This document shows, in pieces, positions 24,482 to 35,695 of a stretch of 64,000 bases of DNA; position 1 is the stretch's first letter, and each line of letters begins with the position of its first letter. The position numbers and the translations under genes were made by a program. The notes below the pieces were generated by a model, which made no database searches, was not told where the DNA came from, and saw nothing but the letters and a program-made list of their open reading frames with translations. Source of the DNA: Nomia melanderi (lineage: Eukaryota > Arthropoda > Insecta > Hymenoptera > Halictidae); assembly GCF_051020985.1 (NCBI RefSeq), contig NC_135008.1, forward strand, positions 1,860,001 through 1,924,000. Reading direction: 5' to 3'.

Positions 24482-25193
24482 TCTGGCAGGCGGCCGAAAA
24501 TCCGCGGATTCCAAATTTGTCGGCAAGTAGCCCGCGCAACTACGCGTATATTTTTGGTCCGGTCCTCCGCGGACCGCCGGCTAATAATGACTCGTTCGAG
24601 GAACTATCGGCCGCCTTCTGGAACTCATAACTATATATTTGATCCGGGCCAGATAAACATCGCTCTCGAAAATAGTAACCCGCGGCCCGTGGCTCGAGCC
24701 TCGCGATACGTCTTCGCACGGTCCCCGGTCTTCTTCTTCTCCGCTTCATCTTTTCCCCCGTGTGTCTCTTTTCTTTTCTTCCCTCTGTTTCTTTTTTTCC
24801 GTCGGCCTCTTTTCTTTCGCTGACGAATCGGTTAACGAGAGCGAAGAGGGAAAGAGGAGAGGAGCGATGGCTGCCCGCTCCGCGAGAAGAGAAGCGGCAG
24901 ACGCGCTCATGCGCTCGAGATCTCTCATCTGCTCGTTCGATCTCTCGTACGTTTCTTTCCACGGCCAGAGATAGCTCGCCTCTAAAGATAGGCCGGTTGT
25001 TCTACACGCGTTTCGTATTATGCCGCCATTATCGATAAACCGACCGGCGGCTGGATATTTTTGGCCTCTAAAAGGCTCTTCGACTTCTTCTTCTGCTTCG
25101 CCGGTGTCCGGCCGATTTCGCTGCCGATCCGCTTCGACGTCGGTTGCCGTTGGAAAATTCGGTGGGAAGAATCGTGTAATATCTTAACCCTTT
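24482..25193. other. Intron, GC-rich island with pyrimidine-rich stretch
   Basis: CpG-rich at 24480-25140 with a CT-rich run at 24730-24830. Overlapping open frames are compositional. Confidence 0.45.
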
Positions 25194-25268
25194 GCGGACG
25201 AATGTCGATGTTTCAGAGAGATCAAATGTTCGTGTTTGGAGGATTAGATCGCAGACAATGATTTAACA
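25194..25268 (-). mobile_element. Family B MITE, truncated
   Basis: TTAACCCTTTGCGGACGAAT then GTCGATGTTTCAGAGAGATC, the reverse of the B right end; stops near TTAACACTGG. Confidence 0.6.
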
Positions 25269-26676
25269 CTGGAACTAACACTTAGATTCAGTTCTTGAAA
25301 ATCCTCTATAGAAACTTCCAAGGGCGCATCGATTTGGGAAACTGCTGAAAATATTCGACACGAGAAAATACAATATTCTAGAGGAAAGGGTTAACAATAA
25401 GAACAGGATAATTAACCTTCAACGAACCGGTGGAGAACGATAGTCACGTCGAACAAGGTTCAAACTCGCGAATCCGGGATAAAAACACAGCTAAACAGCG
25501 CGGCGCGTGGATCTCGATCGGCAAACGGAATTACGGAAAGCGGAATCGATTGATAATTGTCGGGCGGATCTGCCGGAATTTCGTGCAGGAGCCATGGAAA
25601 CGGGACCGCGGAAAAATGGACCGGTTAAAGGGCTGCGCGAGGGAGGAAACAATACTCGCGTCGGAAACGTTTCTGCTTATATCGGTCCGATTAAGTAGAA
25701 TCGCCTTCCTCGCGGTCCAATGCCGATCGAATCGAATTTTCGCCGATCTATCGCGTCTCATGCTTTCAGCACGCTTATCAGCAACATTTCCCTCCACAAT
25801 CAACCTTCCGAAAATTAAAACATTAATTCTCAAAAATATCAAAACCTCCAGTTCACTATTATCAAACTTTAAACAACATTATTACACTATCTAAACTAAA
25901 TACTCAAAAATCCTTTGACTACTAACTCATTCTCATTTCCCAAGCATCACGTCGCATCCACAATGACTCGAATTTTCCCGAGATTCAACGTCCCAACGTA
26001 ATCCAAGCTCGTTATGCTCGTTGAACGCGTAGTTTCTCCAACGTTACGACACACGGTAGAACGTGGGATTCGCGGAGGTTCGTTATCTCGAATATTCTTC
26101 GTATCGGCCGAGGAGGAGGCATGTTTTATTGAATAAAATATTGTAACCGGGACTGCTATCGAAACGAATGCTGGTAGCGAATGAGTTAAGCGTCGTACAC
26201 GTATCGCGATAATTAGTCGACGGGTTTAATTAACTCGTCCCGACGCGACGACGGCGATCGCCGAGGTGCTCTCGCTCCGGCCGGCCGGTCCCGTTCCCCG
26301 CCGCTGGGCGTCCCTTTTTTTTCTCCGCTTTTCCCTCTCCCTGCCCCCTTTTTTCCTGTTTATCAGGCTGGAACCCGCCGGTCGAGCGGCACGAGACAAT
26401 CGCGCGTACGAAACCGCGACGGTATGGTGCACTTGTGCGGTGTCATGGTCGAGTTAAAATTAGCAAGTCAACCGGATTCTCCTGTGCGACGCGAGCCGCC
26501 TGAACGGCGAATTCAACGCCGACTGCCGATCGAAGTCCGCGCGAATCTAGTTTTATGTCGCGCCCGCGAGCAGGTCGCCCCGGGAAATCGGAGCGAAGCT
26601 TTTACGGTTGACTCGTGTCACTCCGAACGGAGCAGCCTCCGGATTTTTCGTGGATTTCTATGGTAAACGAGGGAAG
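25269..26676. other. Intron: CpG-rich 25420-25740 and 26180-26640
   Basis: No gene seen. The sequence after 25264 (CCTCTATAGAAACTTCCAAG) has a weak relative near 49730 (CCTCTATAGAAACCCCAAGA), possibly an old shared repeat. Confidence 0.45.
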
Positions 26677-26927
26677 TTAACCGGTTAACTGGGTTTCACG
26701 AGTATACGCGTCATCTTGAAACTCTTAATGGTGCTAACTTTTTCTACGATGGATTATTTATTTTTTGAGACGAACATGTAATTCTTCTTCGTTTCGATTT
26801 GGTCTTTCGTTAAGATGTATTTTAAGTGCACTTCGCCTGCATTTGACGAGTATACACTTTATTATTTGATTTTATTGCACGTGCAATGAGAGATTTTTCA
26901 AACTAAATTACTCGCTTAACTGGTTAC
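26677..26927 (+). mobile_element. Family G TTAA MITE (251 bp)
   Basis: Starts TTAACCGGTTAACTGG and ends CGCTTAACTGGTTAC. The body matches 19709-19963. Its right target site is decayed. Confidence 0.82.
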
Positions 26928-27968
26928 GGAAACGTTTCGATAAGAGTGTTAACGTATACATTAATCATCAACGCTAACTAAGATATTAGTTGTACCGAGA
27001 TGATGATTGTATCGAAACTATATTGCTTTTCTATTCGGAGATATCAATAGTACCCAAAATTATATCGATTTCCACCCTAAGATTGATTCTACCGAAATTA
27101 TATCATTTCTCTATCCCAGAATATCGATTGCAAATTTTTCTACCCTAAGATATCAACTGTACCGAGACGATACTGCAAACTTTCCACCCTGAGGCATCGA
27201 TTCCACCGAAAGTAACCACGGAAAGGATACTCGAAAGGTTGTCAAGCCCGAACTGTCCGATTTCCGGAAGCGCGAACGCGAGGCGGCCCGTTAGGCGCGG
27301 ACACTTTACTCTCGGTTAATATTTATGCTTTGCCCGCCGCGTCGACGGCCGTCCGTGTTTTACATGCAAATATTTCGGGGGGGAACCGAAAAAACTGCTG
27401 TCATTGCGCGGCAGAAAAAATGAAAGCGGCCCATGCGTGATTTATATCGCGCCGCATAAAACGGGTAATGAATGGCGGGCACGGGTGCGTGGCCCGGCCC
27501 CGCGTGTGCGCCACACGCGCGCGAAAACTCGCGCAATCGATACGGGCTTGAACCCCGCTGTAATCCCCGGTTCGGCTATATATCCCGAATAAAGTTGAGT
27601 AAAGCGCGACACGGATATCAGCGGCGATTTAGCTACGCGTTTCTCAAACACAGAAGTGTCATGGGACACGACACGTCGCAATTTTTCAGTTATTGTGCCC
27701 CGGCAACATCGGGAAACCCGACTCCACGGTTTACGCGTGTAAACTTTGATAAAGACCATTAGCGCTGAAGCCGCTAGATCATCGTTGCATTCGACAATTT
27801 CATTCGGGAGCATCTTAAATCAATAAACCGCGATTACAACCGGAGGAATCGTAAAACTAACGTCAGGCTTCAACGAATTATTATCGTAATTTCCGATTAC
27901 TAATCCTCGATAGCTTTATAATTCGAAACACAGGAATTCGAGAAATTCGATCTAACATTAATGATTCC
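26928..27968. other. Intron: short AT repeats then CpG-rich 27240-27720
   Basis: 26990-27210 contains several loosely repeated AGATATCGATTGTACCGA-like segments. The CpG-rich part has no supported gene. Confidence 0.45.
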
Positions 27969-28192
27969 TTAACCCTTTGCGGTCCGAAGTTTTTCACTAG
28001 AAATATTTCATTTTCTGACGAGATGAAGACGATATTTCGTACAACCAACTCGACGAGAAATTCACGTGAATTGACGGACAAAGCTATTTTACGTGAATAT
28101 TTCTCAGATCGATGCATTATATGAAGTGTAATATTAAATATCTAATACTATTCCTGGTGCAATATTGGAGCTTACAGGGTTCAAAGGGTTAA
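27969..28192 (+). mobile_element. Chimeric TTAA MITE: family A left part joined to family C end
   Basis: Left 170 bp are family A (GAAGTTTTTCACTAGAAATA). From about 28141 the sequence is family C reversed (GGTGCAATATTGGAGCTTAC), ending GGGTTCAAAGGGTTAA. TTAA on both sides, total 224 bp. Confidence 0.75.
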
Positions 28193-28944
28193 ACACCGTA
28201 GAAAACCAGTGTACATCGATCCTCCGCATTCGAACGACTCAATTATTCACGAAGTTCGTATCTCGCGTACGAAAGCCGTCGCCGAAACGCCGACGTTCTA
28301 CGCGGATTGCCACAAAACACGAGTCAACAAATAAAAACGGGACACGCAATCATCCATTAAAGTCACCGTCTAATTACCGATCGCGCGCGGCGTTGGGCGC
28401 AAAAACCTGCGAAAAGAGGGACCCGCTCACGCGAGCGTCCCCGCCGCGGCGATCAATACAAAGGAAAAACGTCGTCTGACTCGAAAAAAACAGGAGGAAC
28501 CGGAACGGACGCGGGAGAGGGTTAAAAAACAAAGAACGGAGAGAAACAAACGATAGCGGCGAGCTTCCGGCCGGCGAGCGAGAGCGAGCGGTATCGCGTC
28601 CGAAATGGAAGCGGCGGCGGAATCAAAAATCGAATCCGCTCGTCCCGGCTGCGTCGGCGGCGGCCGATAACGGTGTGCACCTATATACACAGTGAACCGG
28701 ATCGTCCGAGGAATGACGCGGCCGCAGACGGGCGAGACAATACGCGCGGCGGTTGATTTTTCGCGCGGACTGTACCGAACCGTGCAGACCGCGGCGATGT
28801 AGGTTACAAACAGAGGTAACATGGATATCGATTTCAGGCGCGGTATGCAGCACCGTTGCGGAATGCCCGTTCTAACGTTCCGTCGGGGACCGGTGCGTGC
28901 GGAAACCGCGCGCTGCGGGATAAGGCCCGCCTCGCCGTTCGAAA
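28193..28944. other. Intron, CpG-rich island 28250-28940
   Basis: GC-rich with long compositional open frames on both strands; none is recognisable as a protein. Confidence 0.45.
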
Positions 28945-29098
28945 ACAAAATCGATGTCGCCGGAACTGACGAGCAGTTGGAATTTTTCTACGGGAAGTCT
29001 GACAGTGCTATTGTGACTTTGATTGACTCGTGATTCTACTTGGCTAGTGGTAAATCAATTTAATAAGAAGTTTCTGTTATCTGTTTAATAATTGCATT
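28945..29098 (+). repeat. Repeat R, copy 1 (beside family E)
   Basis: Closely matches the reverse of 34683-34846, for example AAAATCGATGTCGC and TTGACTCGTGATTC. Both copies directly adjoin a family E element. Confidence 0.75.
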
Positions 29099-29313
29099 AT
29101 TAGAACTACCGTACCAGTCGAAATGACTGGTTCAATTCTTTTAGCAATTATTGATATTTTCAAAGCATTGAATATTCGAAATGATTTTGAAAATAAATAG
29201 TTCCACTTGAGTACTATAATGAATGTTCGAAGACACTGAAGATAATCTATTGTTACAATTTTTATAGGAATTCCATATTAATCGTATTAAATGCTCGGTA
29301 GTTCTAGTGTTAA
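29097..29313 (-). mobile_element. Family E TTAA MITE, near full length (217 bp)
   Basis: Starts near TTAGAACTACCGTACCAG and ends GGTAGTTCTAGTGTTAA. Confidence 0.82.
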
Positions 29314-29338
29314 GAAGGAAACCATGTTTTCTTATAAC

Positions 29339-29444
29339 ATGTGTGGAAAATCGAATAATTTTAGAGTAGTTTCTTTATGATTCACTAAAATATTTAGTAT
29401 TATAACTGGTGCAATATTGGAGCCTACAGAGTTCAAAGGGTTAA
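29339..29444 (-). mobile_element. Family C TTAA MITE, half copy
   Basis: Begins at the TGTGTGGAAAATCGAATAAT point and ends GCCTACAGAGTTCAAAGGG then TTAA. It covers the same half as the copy at 185-290. Confidence 0.75.
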
Positions 29445-30347
29445 ATAGAGGAAGCTTGTCTAATCAAGGAATTCATCAATAACATTCCTTTTGAAAGTTT
29501 CTGTTCAGTCCTTTAAACTCTCTATCGATAATTGATTTTACTAGCACCTTTCTTTTAAATAAAGTAATAAGAACCAGCTTCTTTCCCTTTTTCTATATAC
29601 CCAGCCTTGATAAGAGCAAAACGAAAGCTTCCCGATCGACGACAGGTTTATTCAATCCAGCAAACCTGGAAAATCCTGTTCTTGAATGTTCCGCGCGTTC
29701 CTAATATTACCCGTCGAATGTTCGTAAGATTAGAGAATCCTTTGAATCACGCCGATGGAGAATGTATTCCAACGGGGAAGCGGTCCGTAACTACGGAAAG
29801 ATCGTCGTCGGCCACGAAAAGTCGGGCTTATTTCAATTTCAAATCCGTCCAATCTGGGAGAACGATCTCGAGGCGAGCACGAGGAACGCCGAGGCGAGAC
29901 GCGTCTCGGCGCGCGCGTTTTTTTTTTCGACGGGATAGCTGACCGATTTCCAGCCGATGCGTGCCGCGTATCTAATTAATAGAAAAGAACAGGTCGACGG
30001 GTTGCACAAGAGGGGTCCGCCGCTGGTGCGCTGCCGCGAACGGTCGCGTTAATATCTGGACCACGCATCGCGGCGCTGGCCGGGACAAACGGTGGAACGG
30101 TTCTCTGCGGTTTCTGCGCGCGAAAGTCGCCTCGCCGAGTACTGTTTCATTATCGAATCACGTTTCAAGCGGCGCACCGTATTCACCTAGTTACACGCCG
30201 CCTCTATCTAACTCGGAAACTGTTCCAGCTATCTCGAGGAGCGCACCGGAGAGTCGTTCGACGGCAGACACCGATACCGACGATCGAAACCTGCTCCATA
30301 CTGATTTTTCGCACGGTCTCATTGTCGGATGCCTAGGACCCGATTAT
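29445..30347. other. Intron, CpG-rich 29730-30330
   Basis: No gene seen. Confidence 0.45.
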
Positions 30348-30354
30348 TGACACG

Positions 30355-30489
30355 TTAAGCGCCACGAAAATCTTAATAATAGTGTAACGCAAACATTGCA
30401 ACGTCAGATAATTAATAATTGTTCCCGCTTGTCTTTGTTACGAAAGTAAAACTCTACGGGAAAACGCTTAAGATTTTCGTGGCGCTTAA
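30355..30489. repeat. Perfect 21-bp inverted repeat with 93-bp spacer, TTAA-bounded
   Basis: Arms at 30355-30375 and 30469-30489, starting TTAAGCGCCACGAAAATCTT. A third partial arm (TGGCGCTTAACGTGTTAA) lies at 30592-30609 and pairs with TTGACACGTTAAGCGCCA at 30348. This is probably a small TTAA MITE within or beside a larger one. Confidence 0.75.
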
Positions 30490-30609
30490 CTTAGTCACGT
30501 TATTAAACATTTTCATTTCACATCGGTTGTCTTGTATGTTACGATTGTTTTCTAGTCATTCGGAAGCGTCGGTCACCGATGACTGACATGGCGCTTAACG
30601 TGTTAAAAT

Positions 30610-32253
30610 CGTGCTTTCGATTTAAATAATATTATTTATTCCATGAAAATTTAGGAGAATTGAGGGATATCAAGATTTTAGAAATCTATCTGGTATAGGT
30701 CGTTACTTTTGCAGAATATAGATCGTAGAGTAAATGTTTCAGTCTTCGAATTTTTATTAGAACGAAGAATATCGCGATACCAGAATATAGTAGACACAGC
30801 AAAGTCAACGCGTGAATAATCGCGTTTAATCAATTATCTTGAAACATATTTTTACTGAAAAAGGTATTTTGTATTACAGCTTGAATGACTGAAATAATAG
30901 AAGCTTGAAAGCGCAGGAAAGCTTCTTTGATAAACGTTCAAAGTAGTCGATTCAGCGATACGCTGAAATGTGATTCAATTAAAATCTCAGCGAACGAGCT
31001 CTCGTAGTTGTAATAAAAGAATTAAGGAATCGGTTCCAGCGTGAATTCAGTATCTTCGAAGAACGATGTTTCACGGCCGACACGCCGCGCACGGTTCGCC
31101 TGCGGTGGAATTCAGCTCCGCCGAGGCTCCTCGTATCAGACGCGTCTAATTTCGCTGGAAGTTCGTCACAGGCCTCGATCCGCTGCGTAGATCAGCCGTG
31201 GAAGGCGGTAATGGCCGAAGTGGCGCGTCACGCGAATCTAAATGCAGAACGCGGCGAACGTTGAACCGCGCGAATCTTTGTTTACGCGTCACCTCCGGAA
31301 AAATGAATATTTATGGAATCGATGGATCGAATTTTCCCGCTCGCGTCCGACCGGAAAAGCGGGAATAGACTGCGCGCGGATTATCGGGCCGAGCCGATTT
31401 CGATTCGACTCCGCGAAACGTCGCGCGACGAGCAATCTATGGGAAAATTGGGAATAAATGGCGAAAGTCGTGCCGTCGAACGTTTCTTCCTTTTTTTATC
31501 TATTGAATAAATTTTTTTATGACTGTTCTACGATTCCTTGAACAGTCGTCGATACTATTCAACAAATTTGAATAATTTATTCAGAAAAATTCTGACTATA
31601 TTCTGTATATCCACGTTTCTAAAGTAGAATAATTGGTAAGAATAATATTTAATTTGAACTCACGAATGAGCTCAGAAGCCCAGAAAGCAAAAGTTGAGGA
31701 AAATTTTCTTTCTAGAGTAGGAAGAACGAGTAAAGTCCTCTTCCAACCGAACCAACGCGATCAACGAGAACGAATAAAACGAGACTTTCCACTATCAATG
31801 AAATAACGGGAGAAAAGATTTCAATGCCAAGATCAAGCTGAAGATCACGGGAAGAGGAAACGCGTCGCGAGTATGTAGATCACGGAGGGCTCGATCGATA
31901 ACCCTTCGACGAACAATCGAGACCGAAAGGAGCGGGTCGTATCTCGACGATCTCGTGCCGGCAGCGGACGCGACGAGGAAAACGCGCGCGCGACCGCGCT
32001 GGAAGGAAGTTCGAGCCGCGAGGCGCGTCTCGCATTATCATGCGAATGCGGCACCGAGCATTCCGAACGATTTGAATATTTCGTCAATTAAGCCGATGCC
32101 TGATTTGCATAGGTGAGAGACAGGGTCGGCAACCGGCGACTATTTATTTTCGTGCGTGGCGGTGGTCGACGGCGCCCGGATCGATACCGATTCTCGGCAC
32201 CGAACAGATACGATCTGGCCGCGTCGCATCCCTTCGCTACACTCCGCAACCCT
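30610..32253. other. Intron: AT-rich then CpG-rich 31060-31480 and 31850-32230
   Basis: Nothing coding or repetitive is supported. Confidence 0.45.
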
Positions 32254-32350
32254 TCAACCCTCTGCACTTGAGAGGTGAGTCTTCGTTACCGTTTGATTCG
32301 ATGTATGATTGTAAAATTGAAGATTCGGTTATTCAATTTTGAATTAGATG
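32254..32350 (-). mobile_element. Family A MITE fragment
   Basis: TCAACCCTCTGCACTTGAGA then GGTGAGTC, decaying after about 100 bp. Confidence 0.5.
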
Positions 32351-32557
32351 ATGGGACACATAGGAATAAAATTTGTGATTTCATTTGTGCAAGATTTTAG
32401 GGTTCGAAGATATCAAAATTTTATCAAAATTAAATATTTTTGTGATCGCATTTGTACAATAGTTTTCTTTCTTTTTATATACCTTCATCGGAAGGTGGTG
32501 AATGCTTGTAATAGACGATATATTAGACTAACTAAGCAACCGAAGTGATTCAATTGC

Positions 32558-32593
32558 AAATGAATTTAGAATTTCCCTTCAAAACATAATTCG
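32558..32593 (+). repeat. 36-bp dispersed repeat, copy 2
   Basis: Identical to 3571-3606. Confidence 0.85.
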
Positions 32594-32694
32594 CGACTTC
32601 AATAATCACAGAATAACAATTTCGATTGATCACTTCGAGTTCGATATCCCTATCATCGTTGATACAACTCTTAATCAACTACCATGCAGTTCCT

Positions 32695-32851
32695 TCAACC
32701 CTTCGCGGACGAATGTCATTTTGCTGAGATCGAACTTCCATGTTCGGAATACCCAGTTGTGAAGTAATTTAACTGTTCGAACAGAAAATCAGTTTCCTTA
32801 TTCTCCGATTTAAGCATTGTGTTTAATTTAGCAGAATTTGCAAAGGGTTAA
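32695..32851 (-). mobile_element. Family B TTAA MITE (157 bp)
   Basis: Starts TCAACCCTTCGCGGACGAAT and ends GAATTTGCAAAGGGTTAA. Inner ACAGAAAATCAGTTTCCTTA matches other B copies. Confidence 0.72.
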
Positions 32852-34433
32852 AATATAATATTCCTAATTCATTACCATCACCGTATCAATCCGAGATATA
32901 AAACTTCAACGTAATATTCACGTTGCCACCGATAAATCGTATAACTCCGAAAAACCAGCATGAAACGCGCAGTGAAACGCGAGATAAGCATATCATTACG
33001 CGCTGCGTGCCGCGGTGGCCGAAAATAATGCCCGCCGAGGAACGAATGACCCGCAGAAATTCCTCCGCCGCTCCAGGGGTTAACCCCGATTTTTTTCGAC
33101 CGCGGAAATTGCTTCGAGGGCGAACGGTCGGGGGTGGGAAGCGGGCGAGAGCATCCCCTCGAGCCGTGGATTCCCCGCGTGCCTAGCGACGCGAATAAAA
33201 TTCTCGAGTTCCGCGGCCCGCGGTCCCCGTACGCGGCGCGCACGCAACTTTCACGCGCCCCTCCGAGCAAACGAGATCATCTTTCGATCCGCTCTCCCGG
33301 ATTCAACGAATTTCGAAACGAATATCTCCCCTGGCAACGACCGCTGCACGGTTTCGTTTCATTTTTTTTCCCCCCTTCCTCTCGAAAATAAAGTGGTACG
33401 CGCGCGTTCCGCGGCGAATTTCGATTATTGATCAATCGACCGGAAGAACTCGGCGCAGCGGACGTCGAGCGAGTGCCTCCGGGGCTCGAACACTTTTCAA
33501 ACGTCGGGAAATTGTTGAAAATGAAACATTAAATTGTACGCTCGAGTCTTATACGCTGGAAAATGAGGGAAGCGTGCGTCAGTCTTTGAATATTCGAGTA
33601 AACAAGTTCTGCGTTCGCAACTTTCGATTTGAAATAGTTTCCATTAGGATATTCGAACTGGAAGAGTCGAAATTTGGAAATTTTAGAATTTTGGGAGGGT
33701 TCTAAGATTTGCTGAAGCTGAAAAATCACGAAAACCGTGAGAAGCAATCGAGCTTAGAATTCAGTAGAACTACCAGACAGCTCAAACCAACTCATTCGCT
33801 CTGCCCAAGTCCTCTGTTTGCAATGATTAAAACAATAACAAACGTTTCCTTGAGAAACAATAGAAATCGGTAAATCGAGATCGAATGAGATGGAAACAAT
33901 GGAGATCGGTAAATTCAGTAATCCAACTGAATCGTAAATCAAAGTCTCGATAGGTTCGATCTTCCGATTTCCACAGAGAAATTCCAAAAAGTCAAGCTAA
34001 GGATAGTTGTAGCGTAAAGACGCAGAACGATGCATAAAACGATACTATTTCCCAATCACGATCAGCCGAGAGCACTCGAAACGCACACGACCGAAGGGTT
34101 ACGTAACTTTCGAAGCCGAACGGGAGGGCTGCCCGCGTGCACGGTCAATTTCCGGCAATACGCGCGTGTCCGTTTATTAACAGGCCCGGCGAGGAAAACA
34201 CTCGTATCCGGATATTCCGATCCATTGCGGTTGGAATCGCTCCAAGAGGCCCGGGGAATCGTAACGGAGGAAAAACGTCGATGGCAACAACGCTCTCGCG
34301 ATCCTCGCCGCTGGAAATGGCCGGCTCGCGCTCATAAGACGGCACGCTGCACGCTTTCATTCGGTCGGTTCAACGTCAACATCGCCGACGCTGATTTCCT
34401 GCCCATCTTTAACCTCTTGTCGAAGATACTAAA
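32852..34433. other. Intron: CpG-rich 32930-33500 and 34050-34390
   Basis: No exon or RNA gene recognised; AT-rich between the two islands. Confidence 0.45.
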
Positions 34434-34657
34434 TTAACACTAGAACTACCGAGCATTTAACACGATTAATATGGAATTCCTATAAAAATTGTAACAGTAG
34501 ATTATCTTCAGTTTCTTCAGACATTCATTATAGTACTCAAGTGGAACTATTTATTTTCAAAATCATTTCGAATATTCAATGCTTGGAAAATATCAATAAT
34601 TGCTAAAGAAAAAAATTGAACCGGTCATTTTGTCTGATACGGTAGTTCTAGTGTTAA
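34434..34657 (+). mobile_element. Family E TTAA MITE, full length (224 bp)
   Basis: Reference copy. Starts TTAACACTAGAACTACCGAG and ends ACGGTAGTTCTAGTGTTAA. Clean TTAA at both ends; no coding capacity. Confidence 0.9.
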
Positions 34658-34682
34658 GCGAGCGAATCGAAATGAATAATAT

Positions 34683-34846
34683 CCGTGATCGTAATGTGTT
34701 TAAACAGATAACAGAAACTTATTAAATTTACCAGTAACCGAGTTGAATCACGAGTCAATCGAAATCACAATAGCACCGTCAGAGTTCCGGTAGAAAAATT
34801 CCAAGCAAGTTCGACTGCTCGGCAGTTCTAGCGACATCGATTTTAC
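34683..34846 (-). repeat. Repeat R, copy 2 (beside family E)
   Basis: Inverse of 28945-29098; together with the neighbouring E element it forms an inverted copy of the 28945-29313 segment. Confidence 0.75.
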
Positions 34847-35479
34847 AATGAAACGCGTGAAAGTTCCTCGAAATTCGTCGGAACTCGAACTCGTCCGAGC
34901 GAGTGTCGCTGACCCAGATGTCCGAACCGTTTGCATTCCGTGCGTTACCCTCCGGATTCGATAACAATGCGCAGTCGTTGTAATTCCGACAGCTTTCCGC
35001 GCGAGGAAGACGAACCGGGACTCGAACGCTCGTTTCGGCGAGTCCTCGACTTCCGTCGCGGTATCGTCGCCGCATTAACGCCGACGGAAACGACGAGCGA
35101 AGAAAACTAACGTGGGAAAACGGGGGGCCATCCTCTTTTTTCGGGACGATATGCAAATCCGCCGGGAGATAACGTTCCTCCGGCTGGACGCGACTCGAAA
35201 TTTTCGGGCCGGAAGTCGAGGAATACGGGCGAGAGGCAAGTGCTAGCGATAACTTCCTCCCGTTGACTTTATTTCTGGACTTTTAATTAGCTGATTACCG
35301 GCGACTTCTCTGCGGAATCGAAATCCTGGAGAAGTTCCTCGGAGATACACGTTGCTGTGTAATGAAGAATATGTGGAGATTGTTGGATCAATTTGACATT
35401 TAACGAAGCAACGCCACCATTATTTTATTACTTATATCACTGTTATTGTAAGATTTACAATTGTGAATTTCTTTTAGGG
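34847..35479. other. Intron, CpG-rich 34850-35260
   Basis: No gene seen. Confidence 0.45.
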
Positions 35480-35695
35480 TTAACCTTTTCACAATCGATT
35501 CTAACGAAATATTGACGAATGTCGACATTTTCACATTCGGAAGACTAAATGGCAAACAAATGATTTAATTACTCGAACAGCGAGAGATCAGCACTTTTCC
35601 TTTTTTCCTATTATTTAAGCAATTGATATACAACGTAGCTTCATCTATCGAAGGTTTCGTACGTTTCCAAGGATCTCCGACCGCAAAGGGGTTAA
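35480..35695 (-). mobile_element. Family B TTAA MITE, full length (216 bp)
   Basis: Starts TTAACCTTTTCACAATCG, contains ACGAATGTCGACATTTTC, and ends CGACCGCAAAGGGGTTAA. TTAA on both sides. Confidence 0.78.
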
